A stretch of 64,000 nt of DNA from Mycobacterium sp. DL99 (lineage in GTDB: Bacteria > Actinomycetota > Actinomycetes > Mycobacteriales > Mycobacteriaceae): contig NZ_SJOM01000007.1 in NCBI RefSeq assembly GCF_004762045.1, positions 5,445,798 to 5,509,797 of the forward strand. Direction: 5' to 3'. The notes under the pieces are model-generated. The model worked only from the letters and a program-made list of their open reading frames with translations, was not told where the DNA came from and ran no database searches. Every line of letters starts with the position of its first letter. Positions within the stretch are counted from its first letter, which is position 1. Shown here piece after piece: positions 59,207-64,000 of this stretch. The position numbers were made by a program, and so were the translations under genes.

Positions 59207-60463
59207 GTGCCCGACGACCCGGCAACCGCTGCCGACATGCACGCCACCCTCGACGCGGTGTGGCGGATGGAAGCGGCCAAGATCCTGGCCACCCTGACCC
59301 GCGCGGTCGGTGATGTCGCCCTGGCCGAGGATCTGGCATCCGAAGCCTTGCTCGACGCGCTCACGCAATGGCCCCACACCGGTGTGCCACGCAATCCCGG
59401 CGCCTGGCTGACCACGGTGGCCAAACGCAAGGCCATCGATCACTGGCGGCGCGCGGAGAACCTCGACGCCAAGTACGCCGTGCTGGCCCGCGATCTGGCC
59501 GAACACGTCGAGGAAGCCTGGGACCCCGACCGCATCGACGACGATGTGCTGCGGCTGATCTTCATCGCCGCCCACCCGGTGTTGTCCCGTGAGGCCCAGA
59601 TCGCGCTGACGCTACGCATGGTCGGCGGGCTGAGCACCGACGAGATCGCCCGGGCCTTCCTGACCTCGACCGCCACTGCGGCCGCCCGCATCACCCGGGC
59701 CAAAAAGGCTCTGGCCCAGGCCAACCCACCCTTCGAGGTACCGCCCCGCGACGAATACCCGCAGCGACTGTCGGCGGTGCTCTCGGTCATCTATCTGATC
59801 TACAACGAGGGCTACTCCGCGTCCTTCGGCCGGCGCTGGATCCGTGACGAATTGTGCACCGAAGCAGTGAGATTGGGGCGTGTGCTGGCGGCACTGGCGC
59901 CCGACGAACCCGAAGTCCATGGCCTCGTGGCGCTCATGGAGTTCCAGTCGTCCCGTTTTGCCGCCCGCACCGACGCCGAGGGCCGGCCCATCCTGCTGGA
60001 AGACCAGAACCGGGCCCGCTGGGACCGTGCGCAGATCCAACGCGGCGTCGCCGCCCTTCAGCGCTCCGGTGCCGCACGGCAGCAACGGGGTTGGGGCCCG
60101 TATGCGCTGCAGGCCGCGCTCGCCGAATGCCACGCGGTGGCCCCGACCGCAGCCGACACCGACTGGAACCGCATCGTCGCGCTCTACGACGCCCTGCTGC
60201 AGATCACGCCCTCCCCCGTCGTGCAGCTCAACCGCGCGGTGGCCGTCGCGATGCGCTCGGGCCCGCAGGAGGCGTGGGAGATCGTCGACGGTATCGAGGG
60301 TCTGGACGGCTCCTATCTACTGCCCAGCGTCCGCGGCGAACTGCTGTCCCGACTGGGCCGGAACCTCGACGCCGCCGAACAGTTCGACCGGGCCGCCGAA
60401 TTGACTGACAACGAACGCGAACGACAGGTACTGGTGGACAAGGCAATCCGCGAACGCGGCTGA
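59207..60463 (+). CDS. ECF42-type RNA polymerase sigma factor
   Basis: This is a 418-residue ECF sigma factor, about twice the normal ECF length. Sigma region 2 (DVALAEDLASEALLDAL) and region 4 (LRMVGGLSTDEIARAFLTS) occupy the first 180 residues. The rest is a helical, TPR-like domain of about 230 residues (LSVIYLIYNEGYSA, ALQAALAECHAVAP). Such a C-terminal extension without an adjacent anti-sigma factor is the mark of the ECF42 group, whose extension is thought to regulate activity. It starts at GTG 59207, 116 bases after fadD8. The YCII-type target lies on the other side of fadD8. Confidence 0.9.
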   Translation: MPDDPATAADMHATLDAVWRMEAAKILATLTRAVGDVALAEDLASEALLDALTQWPHTGVPRNPGAWLTTVAKRKAIDHWRRAENLDAKYAVLARDLAEHVEEAWDPDRIDDDVLRLIFIAAHPVLSREAQIALTLRMVGGLSTDEIARAFLTSTATAAARITRAKKALAQANPPFEVPPRDEYPQRLSAVLSVIYLIYNEGYSASFGRRWIRDELCTEAVRLGRVLAALAPDEPEVHGLVALMEFQSSRFAARTDAEGRPILLEDQNRARWDRAQIQRGVAALQRSGAARQQRGWGPYALQAALAECHAVAPTAADTDWNRIVALYDALLQITPSPVVQLNRAVAVAMRSGPQEAWEIVDGIEGLDGSYLLPSVRGELLSRLGRNLDAAEQFDRAAELTDNERERQVLVDKAIRERG

Positions 60464-60485
60464 TACCTGCCCGCCTCATGGCACG

Positions 60486-61175
60486 ATGGCGGACATGGTG
60501 TCGGCCGTGTTGTTCGACTTCTCCGGGACTCTGTTCCGCCTCGAGGAACAGGACAGCTGGTTCGCCGGGATGGCCGTCGACGAACAAGAGGTCGACGGCC
60601 ACGTCCAAACCGAACTGATGCGCCGGCTCACCGCCCCGACCGGGCGGTCCGTGGCGATGACCGACGAGCAATACCGGGCCTGGGCCAACCGCGACCTGGC
60701 ACCCCACCTGCACCGGGAGGCGTACCTGCATGTGCTGCGGGAATCCGGATTGGCGGACCACCATGCCGAATCGCTGTACAACCGGGTGATCGATCCGGCC
60801 AGCTGGACCGCCTATCCCGACACCGCGCGGGTGTTCAAAAACCTGAATGCACAGGGAATCCGGACGGCCGTCGTCTCCAACATCGCGTTCGACGTACGTC
60901 CGGCGTTCACGGCGATCGGCACGGCCGAGCACGTCGACGAGTTCGTGCTGTCCTTCGAAGTCGGTGCGGTCAAGCCCGACCCGGCAATCTTCACCGCGGC
61001 GCTGGACCGCCTGGGTGTGGCTGCTCAGGACGCGCTGATGGTCGGTGACAGCGAGGAGGCCGACGGCGGTGCCCGCGCAGTGGGTTGCCAGTTCGCGCTG
61101 GTCGAGCCACTGCCCACCACAGAGCGGCCCGACGGGCTGATCGCGGCCCTGCAGGGCGTCGACATCCGCGCCTAG
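60486..61175 (+). CDS. HAD-superfamily hydrolase
   Basis: This 229-residue haloacid dehalogenase-like protein has motif I FDFSGTLF (nucleophile Asp12), motif II VVSNIAF, motif III KPDPAIF and motif IV GDSEEADGG. The residue two after the nucleophile is Ser rather than the usual Asp that acts as acid/base, so classical phosphatase chemistry may be altered. A helical cap lies at about residues 20-90. The substrate is not known. It follows the ECF sigma gene on the same strand 22 bases later and may be cotranscribed. Confidence 0.85.
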   Translation: MADMVSAVLFDFSGTLFRLEEQDSWFAGMAVDEQEVDGHVQTELMRRLTAPTGRSVAMTDEQYRAWANRDLAPHLHREAYLHVLRESGLADHHAESLYNRVIDPASWTAYPDTARVFKNLNAQGIRTAVVSNIAFDVRPAFTAIGTAEHVDEFVLSFEVGAVKPDPAIFTAALDRLGVAAQDALMVGDSEEADGGARAVGCQFALVEPLPTTERPDGLIAALQGVDIRA

Positions 61176-61184
61176 TGTGGAGCC

Positions 61185-61628
61185 ATGGCTGACGATCGCA
61201 TCCGGCCACCGTGGTGGCTGAAGTACGTCAACAAGATGATGATCGGGCTGAACAAGCTCGGCGTCGGCACGGGGCCTGTGGTGCTGACGGTGCCGGGCCG
61301 CAAGTCCGGTAAACCCCGCTCGACGCCGGTCACCCCGATGACCATCGACGGCCACCGCTACATCGTCGGCGGGCTGCCGAAAGGCGACTGGGCGGCCAAC
61401 GCCCGCGCCGCCGGTGAGGCAACCGTGCACCACGGCCGCCGTGACCAGCGGGTGCGGCTGGTGGAGATCCCGGCCGAGCAGGCCCGGCCGCTGCTGCGTC
61501 AGTTCCCGATCCTGGTGCCGACCGGTGTGGGTTTCATGCGCAACGCCGGGCTGGTGACCGGGCCCAATCCCGACGAGTTCGAGGCCCTGGCCGGGCGATG
61601 CCCGGTGTTCCGGCTGGACCCGATCTAG
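61185..61628 (+). CDS. F420/deazaflavin-dependent nitroreductase-family protein
   Basis: This 147-residue protein has the split beta-barrel fold of the Ddn/F420H2-dependent reductases (DUF385). LTVPGRKSGKPRSTPV binds the cofactor phosphate, and GLPKGDWAANARA is the next family marker. It uses deazaflavin cofactor to reduce quinones or other substrates. Menaquinone is a known substrate for some relatives, interesting given the menaquinone context, but not demonstrable here. Nine bases follow the HAD gene. Confidence 0.9.
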   Translation: MADDRIRPPWWLKYVNKMMIGLNKLGVGTGPVVLTVPGRKSGKPRSTPVTPMTIDGHRYIVGGLPKGDWAANARAAGEATVHHGRRDQRVRLVEIPAEQARPLLRQFPILVPTGVGFMRNAGLVTGPNPDEFEALAGRCPVFRLDPI

Positions 61629-61635
61629 CCCGCGC

Positions 61636-61914
61636 TCAGCTCAGGTGCGGGGCCTCCTTGATCTTGGAGTCCTGCTTGCCGACCGTCTGGCAGTAGGTCT
61701 GCACCGCCAACCGGGTTCCGGTGATCTCCAGCTGCGCTGCATCGGTGCCCTTTTCGTCCTTGAGCATCTTGGCCACCGCGTCGTTCTGTGTCTTCTCGTC
61801 CTGCCCGATGAAGTCCTTGCACTTGGTGTCACCACCGGTGATCGCGGGCGAGCATCCGACGAGCACCATGCCCGTAGCCAATCCCGCCAACAACACACTC
61901 ACTGAGCGCTTCAT
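61636..61914 (-). CDS. Small lipoprotein, unknown function
   Basis: This 92-residue exported lipoprotein has a signal peptide with lipobox LVGC and Cys21 as the lipidation site. The mature part is short, with cysteines in TKCKDF and TYCQTV, and a helical acidic/Lys region (GQDEKTQNDAVAKMLKDE). No enzyme motif. Convergent with the F420-type gene (seven bases) and divergent from menB. Confidence 0.82.
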   Translation of the reverse strand: MKRSVSVLLAGLATGMVLVGCSPAITGGDTKCKDFIGQDEKTQNDAVAKMLKDEKGTDAAQLEITGTRLAVQTYCQTVGKQDSKIKEAPHLS

Positions 61915-62024
61915 CGTGGTCCCCTCTGATCTGGTGGTGCGCGGTACACATCATCGCGCCGGGTTTCGTACCCCGCGACGGTACCTGTGAAACCTCCCGC
62001 CGCCCTCGCTCTACAGTCGACCAC

Positions 62025-62942
62025 GTGAGTGCAGACAACCCGTTCGACCCGACGGTCTGGGAGCCGGTGCCCGGCTTCGACGATCTGACCGACATCACGT
62101 ACCACCGCCACGTCGCCGACGGCGCCCGGCAGCCCACGGTCCGGATCGCGTTCGACCGGCCCGAGGTTCGCAACGCCTTCCGGCCGCACACCGTCGACGA
62201 GCTGTACCGCGTCCTCGACCACGCCCGGATGTCCCCCGACGTCGGGGTGGTGCTGCTGACCGGCAACGGCCCCTCGCAAAAAGACGGCGGCTGGGCCTTC
62301 TGCTCCGGCGGGGACCAGCGCATCCGGGGCCGGTCCGGTTACCAGTACGCGGCAGGAGACACCGCCGAGACGGTCGATCCGGCGCGGGCCGGGCGGCTGC
62401 ACATCCTCGAGGTGCAGCGACTCATCCGGTTCATGCCGAAGGTGGTGATCTGCCTGGTCAACGGTTGGGCGGCCGGCGGCGGGCACAGCCTGCACGTCAC
62501 CTGCGACCTGACCCTGGCCAGCCGCCAGCACGCCCGGTTCAAGCAGACCGACGCCGACGTCGGCAGCTTCGACGGTGGGTTCGGCAGCGCCTACCTGGCC
62601 CGCCAGACCGGGCAGAAGTTCGCCCGCGAGATCTTCTTCCTGGGCCGCGCCTACGACGCCGAGACCATGTACCAGATGGGCGCGGTGAACGAGGTTGTCG
62701 ACCATGCCGAGCTCGAGTCCGTCGGCCTGCAGTGGGCCGCGGAGATCAACGGCAAGTCGCCCCAGGCGATCCGGATGCTCAAGTTCTCGTTCAACCTGAT
62801 CGACGACGGCCTGGTGGGCCAGCAGGTGTTCGCCGGGGAGGCCACCCGCCTGGCCTACATGACCGACGAGGCCGTCGAGGGCCGCGACGCGTTCCTGGAG
62901 AAGCGCGATCCGGACTGGAGCGGTTTCCCGCGCTACTTCTAG
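62025..62942 (+). CDS. menB: 1,4-Dihydroxy-2-naphthoyl-CoA synthase MenB
   Basis: This 305-residue crotonase-family enzyme closes the second ring of menaquinone by Dieckmann-type condensation of o-succinylbenzoyl-CoA. FDRPEVRNAFRPHTVDEL forms the CoA/oxyanion region. WAFCSGGDQRIRG is the MenB signature (about residues 88-100), and SFDGGFGSAYLARQTG the active-site region with the catalytic Asp. GTG 62025 gives a size close to that of Rv0548c (314 residues). The partner MenE is not in this window. It terminates at a 15-bp hairpin. Confidence 0.95.
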   Translation: MSADNPFDPTVWEPVPGFDDLTDITYHRHVADGARQPTVRIAFDRPEVRNAFRPHTVDELYRVLDHARMSPDVGVVLLTGNGPSQKDGGWAFCSGGDQRIRGRSGYQYAAGDTAETVDPARAGRLHILEVQRLIRFMPKVVICLVNGWAAGGGHSLHVTCDLTLASRQHARFKQTDADVGSFDGGFGSAYLARQTGQKFAREIFFLGRAYDAETMYQMGAVNEVVDHAELESVGLQWAAEINGKSPQAIRMLKFSFNLIDDGLVGQQVFAGEATRLAYMTDEAVEGRDAFLEKRDPDWSGFPRYF

Positions 62943-62946
62943 TGAG

Positions 62947-62989
62947 TTGTGGAGTTTCAGCCGCGCTGACCGCCGCTGAAACTCCACAA
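62947..62989. terminator. Perfect 15-base inverted repeat between menB and the PPOX gene
   Basis: Arms TTGTGGAGTTTCAGC (62947-62961) and GCTGAAACTCCACAA (62975-62989) are exact complements around a 13-base loop. It starts five bases after the menB stop and lies downstream of the convergent PPOX stop. Clearly suitable as a bidirectional terminator. Confidence 0.75.
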
Positions 62990-62991
62990 AT

Positions 62992-63017
62992 CGCAGGGCT
63001 AGAACGCAGGGCTAGAA
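62992..63017. repeat. Tandem 13-base duplication at the PPOX stop codon
   Basis: The word CGCAGGGCTAGAA occurs twice in direct tandem (62992-63004 and 63005-63017). The second copy holds the TAG stop of the minus-strand PPOX gene, so the first is a spare copy of the stop region just downstream of it. It looks like a recent slippage event and should be phase-neutral for the protein. Confidence 0.7.
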
Positions 63018-63506
63018 GCGGAAAACCGTCTGGCCATGGGGTGACTTCGCGAACGCGAGCACCTTGGCCGGGGTGACCTGGTACACGATCGCGGCCTCAC
63101 CGTCCGGGTCGAAAACCTCGTCGTCGCAATCGAAATCCCAGTCGTCCCCGTACTTGCTCCGATAGGTGTCGGCCAGGGCGGTCAGCCGCTGCAGGCCGGT
63201 CACCCGTGCGGCGGTGCCCTCGACGACGATGTCGAGGCCCGCGTTCCACGCGTTGGTGCCGGTGGTGACGACGACGCCCGCGCCGGCCTGAAGGTTGCGG
63301 GCCTTCTGCTCGGTGGACCCGGTGCAGAACACGAACACACCGTCGGTCCACACACCGACCAACGGTGTGACGTGCGGTCGCCCGTCACCGCGCACGGTCG
63401 TGAGCCAGTACAGCCCGGCGGCATCGAGGGCCGCCGCAGCGGACTCCCAACTCGTCGCTTCGGTCGCCTCGCTGAAGCGCTGGTCAAGCTTGCCGGTGAT
63501 CGTCAT
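63012..63506 (-). CDS. Pyridoxamine 5'-phosphate oxidase-fold protein (PPOX class)
   Basis: This 164-residue split beta-barrel protein belongs to the FMN/F420-binding PPOX superfamily: LYWLTTVRGDGRPHVTPLVGVW is the classical opening strand pair, and GVFVFCTGSTEQKARNL the next. The usual dimeric fold binds FMN, F420 or heme. The substrate is unknown; mycobacteria use such proteins with F420. Its start at ATG 63506 overlaps the stop of the AraC-type gene by four bases, so it is coupled to that gene and probably regulated with it. Confidence 0.88.
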   Translation of the reverse strand: MTITGKLDQRFSEATEATSWESAAAALDAAGLYWLTTVRGDGRPHVTPLVGVWTDGVFVFCTGSTEQKARNLQAGAGVVVTTGTNAWNAGLDIVVEGTAARVTGLQRLTALADTYRSKYGDDWDFDCDDEVFDPDGEAAIVYQVTPAKVLAFAKSPHGQTVFRF

Positions 63507-64000
63507 ACCGATACCGACCGGTCAGCGGCCGCCGATTCATCGCGGACGTGCGCCCGGTAGCGCAGTGGAGACATACCCACCTCGCGTTTGAATGCGTTGG
63601 AGAACGCACCTTCCGAGGAGTAACCCAGTGTGACGGCCAGTGCGCCGACCCGGGTGTCGTCATCGCGGAGGGCACGCTGCGCCAGCAGCATTCGCCAGTT
63701 GTTCAGGTAGGTCAGCGGCGGTACCCCGGCCACCGCACGGAACCGCTCAGCGAACGATGTCCGTGACATCGCTGCGGCACGAGCCAGCTCCTCCAGCCGC
63801 CAGGACTTCGCGGGTTGGTCATGCATCACGGCAAGGGCGGGGCGCAATCGCTCATCTGTCAGCACCCGCAGCCAGCCCGGCGGCAGGTGTTCACCCTGAT
63901 CGATGTACGCCCGTAGCACCTCAAGCAGCAGCAGCTGGCCATGCTGGCGAATGGCGAACGCCGCGCCTATCCGGTCACCGGTCACCTCCTCCACCAGTCG
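63503..64000 (-). CDS. AraC-family regulator, N-terminus beyond the window
   Basis: This is the C-terminal 166 residues of an AraC/XylS-type regulator that continues past the window end, the upstream codons still open at 64000. The DNA-binding domain is complete: LEELARAAAMSRTSFAERFR is the first helix-turn-helix, and VGALAVTLGYSSEGAFSNAFKREVG the second, followed by the usual SPLRYR end. Residues before it look like the end of a cupin-type sensor domain (AFAIRQHGQLLLLEVL). Downstream overlap with the PPOX gene suggests that it controls that gene. Confidence 0.85.
   Translation of the reverse strand, partial: RLVEEVTGDRIGAAFAIRQHGQLLLLEVLRAYIDQGEHLPPGWLRVLTDERLRPALAVMHDQPAKSWRLEELARAAAMSRTSFAERFRAVAGVPPLTYLNNWRMLLAQRALRDDDTRVGALAVTLGYSSEGAFSNAFKREVGMSPLRYRAHVRDESAAADRSVSV

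Noticed and set aside
1..64000. Mobile elements, CRISPR arrays, phage genes, tRNA or rRNA genes
   Set aside because: No transposase, integrase, regularly spaced repeat, or RNA-gene signature was recognised by reading. Insertions relative to M. tuberculosis appear as plain operons without mobile-element borders.

Overview
The window is high-GC actinobacterial DNA and almost certainly comes from a mycobacterium, probably a rapid grower of the Mycolicibacterium type. It holds two complete or nearly complete mce lipid-import operons, an antigen 85 mycolyltransferase, F420-dependent enzymes, a TrcR/TrcS two-component pair and the mycobacterial menaquinone cluster. From memory, the conserved backbone (menB, fadD8, amidohydrolase, menC, bpoC, menD, a DUF3592 gene, mgtA, menG, menJ, grcC1, htpX, gpsA) has the gene order of the M. 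tuberculosis Rv0548c-Rv0564c region, read here in reverse orientation and opened up by several insertions. No tRNA, rRNA, CRISPR array, transposase or phage gene was recognised.

Layout. 1-7944 (minus): mce locus 1, yrbEA-yrbEB-mceA-B-C-D-E-F, with mceF cut by the window edge. 7945-11208: a 543-bp gap, a divergent ArsR regulator/MFS exporter pair with two copies of an inverted-repeat operator, and gpsA. 11290-15520: an XRE-cupin regulator divergent from a zinc alcohol dehydrogenase/APC permease operon, then two small exported proteins. 15640-20582: the TrcS/TrcR-like pair, a 478-bp low-GC intergenic region with palindromes, and a SulP transporter fused to a beta-carbonic anhydrase. 20647-23846: htpX, grcC1 and menJ. 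23853-27583: TspO, a PpnP-like protein, a CobW GTPase and a Tat-exported FAD oxidoreductase. 27898-37095 (plus): mce locus 2 (yrbE pair, mceA-F, Mce-associated protein), followed by two MpaB/DUF2236-family putative oxygenases.

38760-49277: small unknown genes, menG, an SDR, mgtA, a DsbA-like lipoprotein, DUF3592, menD, bpoC, a DJ-1/PfpI enzyme next to a GlxA-type regulator, and a lone HicB-like protein. 49405-56647: a decayed LLM oxidoreductase copy beside its intact paralogue, menC, an antigen 85-type esterase, an acyl-CoA synthetase and an amidohydrolase. 56721-60463: a YCII/DGPF-domain protein with an ECF42-like promoter, fadD8, and an ECF42-type sigma factor. 60486-64000: HAD hydrolase, F420/deazaflavin oxidoreductase, lipoprotein, menB, PPOX protein and a truncated AraC regulator.

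How it fits together. MenD, MenC, MenB and MenG (plus perhaps BpoC as MenH) build the menaquinone ring, GrcC1 is a candidate for making the prenyl tail, and MenJ saturates one isoprene unit. The two Mce loci encode envelope-spanning lipid importers. Locus 2 is followed by putative oxygenases that could act on imported lipid. No single wholly new system stands out. The best leads are the mce-MpaB association with a non-lipoprotein MceE, the ECF42/YCII regulon separated by fadD8, the ArsR operator pair, several strong unassigned palindromes, and the LLM pseudogene with a readable deletion junction.
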